Of a stretch of 9,887 nt of DNA, positions 1 through 7,066 are shown piece after piece. Below the pieces are notes generated by a model that ran no database searches, was not told the origin of the DNA, and saw only the letters and a program-made list of their open reading frames with translations. The stretch is from positions 1-9,887 of the forward strand of contig JASLIH010000251.1 in the NCBI GenBank assembly GCA_030152105.1, written 5' to 3'. The DNA is from Actinomycetes bacterium. Its GTDB lineage: Bacteria; Actinomycetota; CALGFH01. The first letter of the stretch is position 1. Each line of letters starts with the position of its first letter. The position numbers and the translations under genes were made by a program.

Positions 1-2
1 TC

Positions 3-1532
3 GGGGTCGGCCCCGGCGACCCCGAGCTGGTCACCGTGCGGGCGGCGCGGCACATCGGCGAGGCCGACGTGGTCGCCTACCACCGCGCCGGGGACGGCGG
101 CAGCATCGCCCGCGCCGCGGCCGCCCCGTACCTCCGCGACGAGCAGGTCGAGGAGGTCCTGCGCTACCCGGTGACCACCGGCGCCACCGACCACCCCGGC
201 GGGTACGCGGGGGCGCTGGCCGACTTCTACGACGAGGCGACCCGCCGGCTGGCCGCCCACCTGGAGGCCGGGCGCCAGGTCGTGGTGCTGTGCGAGGGCG
301 ACCCCTCCCTCTACGGCTCCTACCAGCACCTGCACGCCCGGCTGGGGCGGCGCTTCCCCTCCGAGATCGTGCCTGGCGTGTCGTCGGTGGCCGCGGCCGC
401 CGCCGCCGTCGGCCGGCCGCTGGTGCAGCACGACGAGTCGCTGACCGTCCTGGTCGGCACCCTGCCGCCGGAGGAGCTGCGGGCCCGGCTGGCCGGTGCC
501 GACGCGGCCGCCGTCCTCAAGCTGGGCCGCTCGTTCCCGGAGGTCCGGGCGGCACTGGCCGACACGGGCCTGCTGGAGCGGGCCCACTACGTCGAGCGGG
601 CCGGCAGCGACGCCCAGCGGGTGGCGCCGCTGGCCCAGGTCGACCCGGCCGGCGTCCCCTACATGTCGCTGGCGCTCGTGCCCGGCCGGGGCGAACGGCC
701 CCCCGCCGAACCAGGCGTGACCGTGGTCGGCCTCGGCCCTGGCGACCCGGCATGGCTGACCCCCGAGGCGGCCGAGGCCATCGCCGAGGCGACGGACCTG
801 GTCGGCTACCGGCCCTACCTGGCACGGGTGCCGCAGCGGCCGGGACAGCGCCGCCACGGCTCCGGGAACACCGTGGAGGCGCAGCGGGCGGCGCTGGCCC
901 TGGACCTGGCCGCTGCCGGCGGGCGGGTGGTGGTGGTGTCCTCGGGGGACCCGGGCGTGTTCGCCATGGCCTCGGCGGTGCTGGAGGTGGCCACCGGCGG
1001 CGGGGAGCGCTGGCGGGAGGTCGACATCCAGGTGCTGCCGGGTGTCACCGCCGCCCAGGCGGTGGCCAGCCGGGCCGGGGCGCCCCTGGGCCATGACTAC
1101 TGCGTGCTCAGCCTGTCCGACCGCCTCAAGCCGTGGGCGGTCATCGCCGACCGGGTCGACAAGGCGGCCGCGGCCGATCTGGTCCTGGCCCTCTACAACC
1201 CGGCCTCGCGCACGCGCACCTGGCAGGTCGAGGCCGTGCGCGACCTGGTCCTGCGCCACCGCGGCCCGGCCACCCCGGTGGTGGTCGGCAGCCGCGTCGG
1301 CCGCCCCGGCGAGCGGGTCACGGTCACGACCCTGGAGGCGCTCGACCCCGCGGAGGTCGACATGGGCACCCTGCTGGTCGTCGGCTCCAGCGCCACCCGG
1401 GCGACCGACCACCGCGGCCGGCCGGTCGTCTACACACCCCGGCGCCACCAGGAAGCGGCCCGGCGCCACCAGGAAGCTGCCCGCGCGACACCCCAACCCG
1501 CCGATGCCGGGTCCCCTGGTGGGGGAGCGTAG
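3..1532 (+). CDS. cobIJ: CobI-CobJ fusion: precorrin-2 C20-methyltransferase / precorrin-3B C17-methyltransferase (5' partial)
   Basis: A bifunctional SAM-dependent enzyme of aerobic corrin synthesis: CobI methylates precorrin-2 at C20, and CobJ methylates precorrin-3B at C17 with ring contraction. The reading frame is open from the window edge, and the first visible residues GVGPGDPELVT are the N-terminal SAM-binding motif, so only a few residues are missing. Visible length is 509 aa, close to the known mycobacterial fusion. The CobI half (about residues 1-235) has CEGDPSLYGSY (97-107) and VPGVSSV. The CobJ half starts at VTVVGLGPGDP (239) and has SGDP (314-317), VLPGVTAAQA (344 on), HDYCVLSLSDRLKPW (364-378) and LYNPASRTR (397-405). 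The last 30 residues or so form a low-complexity tail with a duplicated RRHQEAA unit, which is not part of the fold. The gene converges on cobK with a 69-base gap. The family call is firm; the start lies outside the window. Confidence 0.96.
   Translation, partial: GVGPGDPELVTVRAARHIGEADVVAYHRAGDGGSIARAAAAPYLRDEQVEEVLRYPVTTGATDHPGGYAGALADFYDEATRRLAAHLEAGRQVVVLCEGDPSLYGSYQHLHARLGRRFPSEIVPGVSSVAAAAAAVGRPLVQHDESLTVLVGTLPPEELRARLAGADAAAVLKLGRSFPEVRAALADTGLLERAHYVERAGSDAQRVAPLAQVDPAGVPYMSLALVPGRGERPPAEPGVTVVGLGPGDPAWLTPEAAEAIAEATDLVGYRPYLARVPQRPGQRRHGSGNTVEAQRAALALDLAAAGGRVVVVSSGDPGVFAMASAVLEVATGGGERWREVDIQVLPGVTAAQAVASRAGAPLGHDYCVLSLSDRLKPWAVIADRVDKAAAADLVLALYNPASRTRTWQVEAVRDLVLRHRGPATPVVVGSRVGRPGERVTVTTLEALDPAEVDMGTLLVVGSSATRATDHRGRPVVYTPRRHQEAARRHQEAARATPQPADAGSPGGGA
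1440..1481 (+). repeat. 21-bp in-frame tandem duplication in the cobIJ tail
   Basis: Two adjacent 21-base units, 1440-1460 and 1461-1481, differ by one base (g/t in the alanine codon near the end). Each encodes RRHQEAA. The unit length is a multiple of three, so the frame is kept. It lies after the last conserved CobJ motif, where extra residues are likely tolerated. Confidence 0.9.
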
Positions 1533-1566
1533 CCGATCGCGGCGGGACGAGCGCGCGGGTATCCAC

Positions 1567-1606
1567 AGCCTCTGGCGGCGGTCAGAAGCCTCCGGCGGCG
1601 GTCAGA
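1567..1606. repeat. 20-bp tandem duplication at the 3' end of cobK
   Basis: Two adjacent 20-base units, 1567-1586 and 1587-1606, share agcct(c/t)(t/c)ggcggcggtcaga and differ at one position. The second copy contains the cobK stop codon (TGA read on the minus strand, 1604-1602). The first copy lies in the gap between the convergent ends of cobK and cobIJ. It could be a slippage product or part of the transcript end; there is no T-run and no clear hairpin. Confidence 0.85.
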
Positions 1607-2345
1607 TCGACGTCGCCAGCCGCTCGACCCAGCCGATCGCTTCCTCGGCGGTGGCGACCGACGGCCCCGGGGGCGGTGGCGGCCGCCGGACCACGACCAC
1701 CGGAAGGCGCAGGTCGCGCGCGGCCTCCAGCTTGCCGGCGGTCAGGGGCCCCCCGCTGTCCTTGGTCACCAGCACCTCGACCCCGTACCGCTCCATCAGG
1801 GCGCGCTCCTCCTCCCGCCGGTAGGGGCCACGCGCCAGCAGCACCTCGCATCGGGCGGGCATCGGCCCCGAGGGCTGGTCGACGCAGCGGACCAGGAACC
1901 ACAGCCGGTCCAGGCCGGCGAACACCGCCAGCCCCTGGCGGCCGGTGGTGAGGAACGCCCGCGTCCCAAGCGACGGCAGCACCGCCGCGCCCTCGGCCAG
2001 GTCGTCGACCCAGTGCCAGCGGTCGCCGTCCCGCGCCCGCCACCCAGCACGGGCCAGGCGCAGCCGCGGCAGCCCCAGCCGACCACACGCCGTGGCCGCG
2101 TTGGCCTGCATCGTCGCCGCATACGGGTGGGTGGCGTCCACGACCAGGTCGACCCGCTGATCCCGGAGCCAGTCGACCAGCCCGGGCACGCCGCCGAAGC
2201 CGCCGACCCGGACCTCACCCGCCGGCAGCCGCGGGTCGCGGACCCGGCCGGCGAGGGAGCTGACCAGCGACAGGTCGGGGCGGCCGGCGAGCCGGGCGGC
2301 CAGGTCCCTCGCCTCCGCTGTCCCCCCCAGCAGGAGCAGCTTCAC
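1602..2345 (-). CDS. cobK: Precorrin-6A reductase CobK
   Basis: NADPH-dependent reduction of precorrin-6A to precorrin-6B (dihydroprecorrin-6) in the aerobic corrin pathway; a soluble cytoplasmic enzyme. The 247-aa product has the normal family length. It carries the N-terminal nucleotide-binding LLLLGGTAEARDLA (3-16), SLAGR (30-34), GGFGG (48-52), DATHPYA (70-76), TTGRQ (133-137), RGPY (172-175) and TKDSGG (194-199), all hallmarks of the CobK/CbiJ family. It is the last gene of the minus-strand operon. The GTG start at 2345 overlaps the cobF stop in a GTGA sequence, so translation is probably coupled. A short proline run (222-226) near the C-terminus is unremarkable. Its stop lies inside a 20-bp tandem repeat. 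Confidence 0.96.
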   Translation of the reverse strand: MKLLLLGGTAEARDLAARLAGRPDLSLVSSLAGRVRDPRLPAGEVRVGGFGGVPGLVDWLRDQRVDLVVDATHPYAATMQANAATACGRLGLPRLRLARAGWRARDGDRWHWVDDLAEGAAVLPSLGTRAFLTTGRQGLAVFAGLDRLWFLVRCVDQPSGPMPARCEVLLARGPYRREEERALMERYGVEVLVTKDSGGPLTAGKLEAARDLRLPVVVVRRPPPPPGPSVATAEEAIGWVERLATSI

Positions 2346-3103
2346 CGGCGTGGCCGGCGGAGCAGGTAGGTGTCCATGATCCAGCCCTTGCGCGCCCGGG
2401 CCGCCTCCCGGGCGGCCTTGATCTCGGCGGCGACGTCGGCCAGCCTCCCCGAGACCAGCAGCTCGTCGTCGGTGCCGACATAGGCGCCCCAGTAGATGTG
2501 CAGGTCCTGGTCGGCCAGGCCCTCGAACGCGCAGGCGGCGTCCAGCATGACCACCACGTCGTCGCTGTGGTCGGGGAAGCCGTCAGCCAGCCGGCGCCCG
2601 GTGGTGATGTGGACCGGCCCACCGACCCGGTTCAGGGCGATCCGGTGGCTGGCCGCCAGCGCCTGGACGCTCGAGATCCCGGGAACCACCTCGTACTCGA
2701 ACGCCAGGCCGCCCTCGGCGAGGATGCGCTCCAGCACGTCAATGGTGCTGTCGTACAACGACGGGTCGCCCCAGACCAGGAACCCGCCGCAGTCGCGGTC
2801 GCCCAGCTCCTCGCCGAGCATCCGCCCCCACAGCTCCGCCCGCTGCTGGCGCCAGGCCTCGACCGCCGGACCATAGGCCGCCGCGGTGCGGTCGCGCGGC
2901 GGGTCGGGAGCCTGCACGATCCGGTACGTCGGGTGCTCGACGAAGCGCTCGCAGATCTGCTGCCGAAGCCGGGTGAGGTCATGGGTGTCGGCGCCCTTGT
3001 CCATCACGAAGAAGACGTCGACCTGGTTGAGCGCGTTGATCGCCTGCACCGTCAGGTGGTCCGGGTCGCCGGCGCCGATCCCGATGACCAGCACCCGCCT
3101 CAC
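2342..3103 (-). CDS. cobF: Precorrin-6A synthase (deacetylating) CobF
   Basis: SAM-dependent methylation at C1 of precorrin-5 with loss of acetate, giving precorrin-6A; this step is specific to the aerobic pathway. The product is 253 aa, a typical CobF length. Motifs include VLVIGIGAGDPDHLTVQAIN (4-23, SAM site), DVFFVMDKG (29-37), APDPPRDR (65-72), FLVWGDPSLYDST (108-120), EVVPGISSVQALA (138-150), HITTGRR (165-171), IYWGAY (203-208) and a C-terminal RKGWIMDTYLLRR (238-250). These separate it from other cobalamin methyltransferases. The frame stays open far upstream into cobM, but homology begins at the GTG at 3103, which overlaps the cobM stop as GTGA; longer starts are rejected. It lies between cobM and cobK, in keeping with the C11-then-C1 methylation and reduction order. 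Confidence 0.96.
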   Translation of the reverse strand: MRRVLVIGIGAGDPDHLTVQAINALNQVDVFFVMDKGADTHDLTRLRQQICERFVEHPTYRIVQAPDPPRDRTAAAYGPAVEAWRQQRAELWGRMLGEELGDRDCGGFLVWGDPSLYDSTIDVLERILAEGGLAFEYEVVPGISSVQALAASHRIALNRVGGPVHITTGRRLADGFPDHSDDVVVMLDAACAFEGLADQDLHIYWGAYVGTDDELLVSGRLADVAAEIKAAREAARARKGWIMDTYLLRRPRR

Positions 3104-3852
3104 CGTCGTGGCTCCCGGGGCCGGGCGGCCGAGTACAGGTGGCTGTCGCGGAACCCGCGGTGGCCGAGGACCTCCCCGACGACGATGATCGCGGTCCGGC
3201 GGATGCCGTCGGCGCGGACCCGCTCGGCCAGCTCGCCGAGCGGGCAGCGGAGCACGACCTCGTCCGGCCAGCTCGCCCGGGCGACCACGGCGACCGGGCA
3301 GTCCTCCCCGTAGTGGGGCAGCAGGTCGGCGGCGACCCGCTCGACGTGCTGCACGGCGAGATGCAGCACCAGCGTGCAGCGGGTGGCTCCGAGGGTGGCC
3401 AGCTCCTCGCCGGCCGGCATCGGGGTGGCCCTGGCCGCCGTCCGGGTGAGCACCACCGTCTGGCCGACCCCCGGCAGGGTCAGCTCCTGGCCGAGCGCCG
3501 CCGCCGCGGCCGCGAACGCCGGCACGCCGGGGACGACCCGCCACGGCACCCCGGCCTGGTCGAGGCGGCGGCCCTGCTCGGCCACGGCGCTGAAGATCGA
3601 GGGGTCGCCGCTGTGGAGCCGGACGACGTCGTGGCCGTCGCGGTGGGCGGCGACCAGCTCGGCGGTGATGGCGTCCAGGTCCAGCTCGGCGGTGTCGACC
3701 AGGCGGGCCCCGGGGCGGGCTGCCTCCAGGACCTCGCCGGGGACCAGGCTCCCGGCGTACAGCACCACTGAGGCCTCGCCGAGCAGGCGCTGCGCCCGGA
3801 GCGTGAGCAGGTCGGGGGCGCCTGGCCCGGCTCCGACGAACCACACCGTCAT
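3100..3852 (-). CDS. cobM: Precorrin-4 C11-methyltransferase CobM
   Basis: Methylates precorrin-4 at C11 using SAM to give precorrin-5. The 250-aa product has the usual CobM/CbiF length. Motifs in order: WFVGAGPGAPDLLT (4-17), LYAGSLVP (31-38), LHSGDPSIFSA (79-89), VVPGVPAFAAAAAALG (106-121), TRTAARATPMP (136-146), RASWPDE (192-198) and FRDSHLYS (234-241). The TRTA/RTPMP-type segment and the final RDSHLY distinguish CobM from the other corrin methyltransferases. The ATG at 3852 overlaps the cobL stop as ATGA and sits directly before the conserved N-terminus; an upstream extension in the same frame is antisense-like shadow inside cobL. The gene is coupled on both sides within the operon. Confidence 0.97.
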   Translation of the reverse strand: MTVWFVGAGPGAPDLLTLRAQRLLGEASVVLYAGSLVPGEVLEAARPGARLVDTAELDLDAITAELVAAHRDGHDVVRLHSGDPSIFSAVAEQGRRLDQAGVPWRVVPGVPAFAAAAAALGQELTLPGVGQTVVLTRTAARATPMPAGEELATLGATRCTLVLHLAVQHVERVAADLLPHYGEDCPVAVVARASWPDEVVLRCPLGELAERVRADGIRRTAIIVVGEVLGHRGFRDSHLYSAARPREPRR

Positions 3853-5060
3853 GGCCGGGTCACCTGCCACTGGGTGATCGGGAGGGCGGGACGCCAGGCG
3901 GTGAACCCGCCCAGGGGGCCGGCGTGGCTGGCGGCCAGCCGCATCAGGTGCCCGCCGGCGGCCTGTCGCCAGCGGTGCAGCACCCCTTCCGACTCGATGG
4001 TGACGGCGTGGGCGACCAGCCGGCCACCGGCCCCGAGCCGCTCCCAGCACGTCTCCAGCAGGCCGTCGGCGGTCAGCCCGCCACCGACGAAGACCGCATC
4101 CGGCCGGGCCAGGCCGGCCAGCGCCGCCGGGGCGTCGCCACAGACCACCTGCAGATCGGGGACGCCGAGGGCGGTGGCGTTGCGGCGCACCCGCTCGGCC
4201 CGGTCGCCTCGTCGTTCCACCGCGACGGCGCGGCAGCGGGCGTCGACCCGCATCCACTCGATCCCGATGCTGCCGCTGCCAGCGCCAACGTCCCACAGCA
4301 GCTGCCCGGGACCTGGGGCGAGGGCGGCCAGGGCCGACGCCCGGGCCTCGCGGCGGGTCAGCTGGCCGTCATGCTCATAGGCGTCGTCGGGGAGGCCGGG
4401 AACCCGCGGCAGCCGGCTGGCGTCCGGACCTGGCCGGCAGACCAGGGCCACCATCGCCAGGTCGCCATAGCGGCCGCCGCCCAGCGCCGCCGCCGCGACC
4501 GGCCCGCTGACCTGTTCGGCCTCGCCGCCGAGATGCTCCAGCACCGTCAGCTCGGTGCCGCCCCAGCCGCGGTCGGCCAGCAGCGAGGCCAGTGCCGCCG
4601 GGGTGCCACCGTCGCGGCACAGGACGAGCACGCGGGCGCCGGGCTGCACCGTCGGCACGACCACCTCGACCGGGCGCGACACCAGCGAGACCACGTCGAC
4701 CTCATGCTCGGCCCAGCCGAGCCGGGCGCAGGCGAGCGCGACGCTCGACACCGCGGGCAGCACCCGCAGCCGGCCGGCCCCGAGACGGCGGGCGAGGGTC
4801 GCGCCGAGCCCGTGCAGCATCGGGTCACCGCTGGCCAGCAGGCACAGGCCCGGGTTGTCGGCCACCAGCTCGTCGAGCTGGGACAGCAGCGGCGACGGGA
4901 GCGGCTGCTGGCGGACCCCGAGGTCGGGCAGCAGCGCCAGCTGGCGGGAGCTGCCGACGATCATCGGCGCCCGCCGTAGCTCGGCCCGGGCCGTCTCGGT
5001 GAGCCCGGCCCAGCCGTCGTCGCCGATGCCGACAATGGTGACGACCACCCGCTCGCTCAC
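3849..5060 (-). CDS. cobL: Precorrin-6B (6Y) C5,15-methyltransferase (decarboxylating) CobL
   Basis: A two-domain SAM enzyme that methylates C5 and C15 and decarboxylates the C12 acetate chain, giving precorrin-8. The product is 403 aa, normal for the CbiE-CbiT fusion. The N-terminal CbiE-like domain (1-210) has [10 protein letters not shown] (8-17), [13 protein letters not shown] (74-86), [10 protein letters not shown] (101-110) and CRDGGTP (148-154). The C-terminal CbiT-like domain starts near [10 protein letters not shown] (231-240) and has the class I methyltransferase loop [14 protein letters not shown] (256-269), an acidic ribose-contact region VAVERR (279-284), GDAP (308-311) and VFVGGG (323-328). 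The start is GTG at 5060, overlapping the cobQ stop as GTGA; it gives the conserved N-terminus directly. Both active domains look intact. Confidence 0.97.
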   Translation of the reverse strand: MSERVVVTIVGIGDDGWAGLTETARAELRRAPMIVGSSRQLALLPDLGVRQQPLPSPLLSQLDELVADNPGLCLLASGDPMLHGLGATLARRLGAGRLRVLPAVSSVALACARLGWAEHEVDVVSLVSRPVEVVVPTVQPGARVLVLCRDGGTPAALASLLADRGWGGTELTVLEHLGGEAEQVSGPVAAAALGGGRYGDLAMVALVCRPGPDASRLPRVPGLPDDAYEHDGQLTRREARASALAALAPGPGQLLWDVGAGSGSIGIEWMRVDARCRAVAVERRGDRAERVRRNATALGVPDLQVVCGDAPAALAGLARPDAVFVGGGLTADGLLETCWERLGAGGRLVAHAVTIESEGVLHRWRQAAGGHLMRLAASHAGPLGGFTAWRPALPITQWQVTRP

Positions 5061-6595
5061 GGCCGACCCAGCGCGGCGGCCGCCGCCAGGGCCGGGGCTC
5101 CCGGTGGAACGAAGGGGAGCCCGTCGGGGACGCCCCCGGCGAGGAGCCGCAGGACGGCATCGGTGTCCATGCCCTCGGTGACCAGGTCGCCGAGGGCGTC
5201 CAGCCGGGCGGCGCGGACCTCGGCGAAGCTGACAGCGCCCGGGCGCCAGTCGCGCCCGGCCCGGGCGGCGACGTCGGCGAGGAACCGGCGGCGGAAGTCG
5301 TCGTTCTCGAACAGGCCATGCCAGGAGGTGCCGGTGACGGCCCCGGCAACGCAGCCTTCGGGGGCGCCGTCCTCGTCCACCACCAGCGGCTCGCCACCGG
5401 CGACCACCGTGCGGCCGTGGTGGATCTCGTAGCCGGCGACCGGCACGCCCGAGGCGGTCCCGCGGGGACGCCGGAGCGACTTGGCGGCGGCGAAGGTCGT
5501 GGTCGCCGGGAGCAGGCCCAGGCCGGGGACGGGTCCGCGGCCGCTCTCGACGTCGTCGACGATGGCGTGGCCGAGCATCTGGTAGCCGCCGCAGATGCCG
5601 ACGATCGGGCGCTGGGCGGCCGCGCGCCGCCGCAGCGCCTCGCCCAGCCCACGGTCCCGCAGCCAGTCCAGGTCGCGGACGGTGGCCCGGGTGCCCGGCA
5701 GCACCACCAGGTCGGCGTCGGCCAGCTCCTCGGCCCGTCCGGCCAGGCGCACCAGCACCCCCGGTTCGCAGGCGAGCGCGTCGACGTCGGTGTAGTTCGA
5801 CATCCGGGGCAGCCGGACGACCGACACCCGCAGCACCTCTTCGAGGGGGTCGCCGGCGGTCCAGCGCTCGCCCTCGAGGTCGAGGCTGTCCTCGGCGTCG
5901 AGCCACAGCCCTCGCCGCCACCCCAGCACGCCCAGGAACGGCCGGCCGGTCAGTGCCGTCAGCTGCTCGAGGCCGGGGGCGAGCAGCCGCTGGTCGCCGC
6001 GGAACTTGTTGATCACGAAGCCGGCCACATGGCGCTGGTCGTCGGCCCCGAGCAGGGCAAGGGTCCCGAACAGCGACGCGAACACCCCGCCGCGGTCGAT
6101 GTCGCCGACCAGCAGCACCGGCAGCCCGGCGGCCCGCGCCAGCCCCATGTTGGCCAGGTCGTCGCGGCGCAGGTTGATCTCGGCCGGGCTCCCCGCCCCC
6201 TCGCAGACGACCACGTCGTAGCGTGAGCGGAGGGTGGCGAGGCTGTCGAGCACGACCTCGCGCAGTTGCGCCTTCAGCGGCTGGTAGCCGAGGGCGTCGA
6301 CCTCGCGCCACGGCCGGCCGAGCACGATCACCTGGGAGTGGGTGTCGCTGCCCGGCTTGAGCAGGACCGGGTTCATCAACGCGGTCGGGTCGATCCCGGC
6401 GGCGGCCGCCTGGACCGCCTGGGCACGGCCGATCTCGGCCCCGTCAGGGGTCACCGTGCTGTTGAGGGCCATGTTCTGCGCCTTGAACGGCGCCACGGCC
6501 ACCCCCTGCCGGGCGAGCCACCGGCACAGGCCGGCGACCACCACAGTCTTGCCGGCGTCACTGTGGGTCCCGGTGATGAGCAGGGCGTCGTGCAT
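5057..6595 (-). CDS. cobQ: Cobyric acid synthase CobQ (CbiP)
   Basis: ATP- and glutamine-dependent amidation of side chains b, d, e and g of adenosylcobyrinic acid a,c-diamide to cobyric acid. The product is 512 aa, a standard length. The N-terminal synthetase domain has the P-loop-like [13 protein letters not shown] (5-17), [11 protein letters not shown] (36-46), [10 protein letters not shown] (72-81), [12 protein letters not shown] (131-142), [10 protein letters not shown] (165-174) and [10 protein letters not shown] (192-201). The C-terminal class I glutamine amidotransferase-like domain has VLPGTRAT (298-305), the nucleophile elbow [10 protein letters not shown] with Cys335, GYEIHHG (388-394) and SWHGLFEND (424-432) with His426. 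The ATG at 6595 gives the conserved N-terminus. No Shine-Dalgarno sequence precedes it, so the mRNA may be leaderless. It is the first gene of the operon cobQ-L-M-F-K and diverges from cbtBA. Confidence 0.97.
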   Translation of the reverse strand: MHDALLITGTHSDAGKTVVVAGLCRWLARQGVAVAPFKAQNMALNSTVTPDGAEIGRAQAVQAAAAGIDPTALMNPVLLKPGSDTHSQVIVLGRPWREVDALGYQPLKAQLREVVLDSLATLRSRYDVVVCEGAGSPAEINLRRDDLANMGLARAAGLPVLLVGDIDRGGVFASLFGTLALLGADDQRHVAGFVINKFRGDQRLLAPGLEQLTALTGRPFLGVLGWRRGLWLDAEDSLDLEGERWTAGDPLEEVLRVSVVRLPRMSNYTDVDALACEPGVLVRLAGRAEELADADLVVLPGTRATVRDLDWLRDRGLGEALRRRAAAQRPIVGICGGYQMLGHAIVDDVESGRGPVPGLGLLPATTTFAAAKSLRRPRGTASGVPVAGYEIHHGRTVVAGGEPLVVDEDGAPEGCVAGAVTGTSWHGLFENDDFRRRFLADVAARAGRDWRPGAVSFAEVRAARLDALGDLVTEGMDTDAVLRLLAGGVPDGLPFVPPGAPALAAAAALGRP

Positions 6596-6605
6596 CGCGC
6601 CGGGC

Positions 6606-6635
6606 AGCGTGTCGGCTGCCCCGCGACCCCGTCAA
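6606..6635 (-). promoter_or_regulatory. Candidate promoter for the cobQLMFK operon
   Basis: On the minus strand, TTGACG (6635-6630) matches a -35 box. With an 18-base spacer, CACGCT (6611-6606) is a weak -10, keeping only the A and final T of TANNNT. Transcription would start very close to the cobQ ATG at 6595, which fits the absence of a ribosome binding site. The -35 is convincing, the -10 is not. Confidence 0.35.
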
Positions 6636-6644
6636 GTCCGGCGG

Positions 6645-6673
6645 TTGACACCGGCCGGTCGCTCCCATAGCGT
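6645..6673 (+). promoter_or_regulatory. Sigma-70-type promoter for the cbtBA riboswitch transcript
   Basis: A perfect -35 TTGACA (6645-6650), a 17-base spacer and -10 TAGCGT (6668-6673, fitting TANNNT) predict a start near 6680, immediately upstream of the cobalamin aptamer. The -35 is 9 bases from the oppositely oriented -35 of cobQ. Confidence 0.7.
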
Positions 6674-6687
6674 CCGGCGGCACATCG

Positions 6688-6796
6688 CGACGGCGGAAGG
6701 AAGCCGGTGAGAGCCCGGCACGGTCGCGCCACTGTAACCGGCAGCTCCGGTCACCAGCCCGGTGACCGGCTCCGGGAGTCAGACCCTCCGCCGCCG
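6688..6796 (+). ncRNA. Cobalamin riboswitch (compact form) upstream of cbtBA
   Basis: The conserved cobalamin aptamer core is visible: GGAAGCCGGTGAGAG (6699-6713), then the B12-box segment with GCCACTGT (6728-6735), and the 3' conserved GAGTCAGACC (6776-6785). Supporting stems: GCCGG/CCGGC around the GGTGAGAG loop; CGGT (6721-6724) with ACCG (6737-6740), enclosing the B12 box; a perfect 9-bp hairpin 6747-6755 with 6761-6769 and a 5-base loop; and an outer CGGCGG (6691-6696) with CCGCCG (6788-6793). The aptamer is only about 105 nt, so the large peripheral stems of long forms are reduced or absent. It lies on the leader of cbtB, and no U-run follows, so control is probably at translation: bound cobalamin should reduce cobalt importer synthesis. 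Exact ends are estimates. Confidence 0.9.
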
Positions 6797-6809
6797 CCGC
6801 TCCACCGAG

Positions 6810-6826
6810 CGGGACGCTTGATCCCG
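6810..6826 (+). promoter_or_regulatory. Hairpin abutting the cbtB ribosome binding site (candidate expression platform)
   Basis: CGGGA (6810-6814) can pair with TCCCG (6822-6826) around the 7-base loop cgcttga. The 3' arm ends in the first G of the GAGGAGG ribosome binding site. In cobalamin riboswitches a hairpin at this place often contacts the aptamer by a loop-loop interaction. Here only a short complementarity (CGC in the loop, GCG at 6726-6728) is visible, so the role is inferred. An alternative blocker is CCTCC (6785-6789), complementary to GGAGG at 6828-6832. Confidence 0.4.
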
Positions 6827-6832
6827 AGGAGG
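6826..6832 (+). promoter_or_regulatory. Shine-Dalgarno site of cbtB
   Basis: GAGGAGG lies 5 bases before the GTG at 6838. It is near-perfect and by far the strongest ribosome binding site in the window. It fixes the GTG start and is the likely target of riboswitch control. Confidence 0.85.
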
Positions 6833-6837
6833 TTCCC

Positions 6838-7047
6838 GTGACCCAGCCTGCCGTCGCCTCCACGCCGGCCCCTGCCCCGATCCCCCTGCGCGACCTGCTG
6901 CCGTGGGCGGTCTTCGCGGCTGTGGTCGCGCTGGTGCTGCTGTACCTCGTCGGCGCCGAGGAAGGCGCCACCTCGCTGGTCTCGGGCAGCTTCGTCCACG
7001 AGTTCGTGCATGACGGCCGCCACCTGCTCGGCTTCCCCTGCCACTGA
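6838..7047 (+). CDS. cbtB: Cobalt transporter subunit CbtB
   Basis: The small subunit of the predicted CbtAB cobalt uptake system. The product is 69 aa: a proline/alanine-rich N-terminus (1-18), one membrane helix (about 21-40) and a C-terminal His-rich stretch HEFVHDGRHLLGFPCH (54-69). His54, His58, His62, Cys68 and His69 are likely metal ligands. Length, topology and the C-terminal HDGRHLLGFPCH signature are those of the CbtB family. The start is GTG with GAGGAGG 5 bases upstream. It is the first gene after the cobalamin riboswitch and is followed by cbtA after 19 bases. Cobalt as substrate is a genomic-context prediction for the family, strengthened here by the cobalamin cluster on both sides. 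Confidence 0.93.
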   Translation: MTQPAVASTPAPAPIPLRDLLPWAVFAAVVALVLLYLVGAEEGATSLVSGSFVHEFVHDGRHLLGFPCH

Positions 7048-7066
7048 CCGGGAAGGCGTCGACGAG

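Noticed and set aside
298..305. GTRAT in CobQ in place of the more familiar GTKNT (residue numbers)
   Set aside because: From memory this variant is common in actinobacterial CobQ proteins; not reported as unusual. The catalytic Cys335 and His426 are present.
290..1096. 268-residue frame inside cobIJ and 260-272 residue frames at 1042-1951
   Set aside because: Gly/Arg/Pro-rich out-of-frame shadows overlapping well-supported cobIJ and cobK.
1533..1601. Intrinsic terminator between convergent cobIJ and cobK
   Set aside because: No stable stem with a T-run is visible on either strand; only the tandem repeat stands out.
2498..3771. Plus-strand open frames of 271 and 210 residues opposite cobF and cobM
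   Set aside because: Same GC-driven antisense openness; both are His/Asp/Gly-rich mirror frames of real genes.
3103..3844. Upstream extension of the cobF frame to 500 residues
   Set aside because: It lies over cobM in another frame and is low-complexity Arg/Pro/Gly. Homology begins at the GTG at 3103.
5318..6226. 302-residue plus-strand open frame opposite cobQ
   Set aside because: High GC removes stop codons from the antisense strand. Composition is a shadow of cobQ codons, with no motif or ribosome binding site.
5060..6311. Upstream extension of the cobL frame to 820 residues
   Set aside because: It lies over cobQ and lacks any domain. The GTG at 5060 overlaps the cobQ stop and starts the conserved CbiE-like domain.
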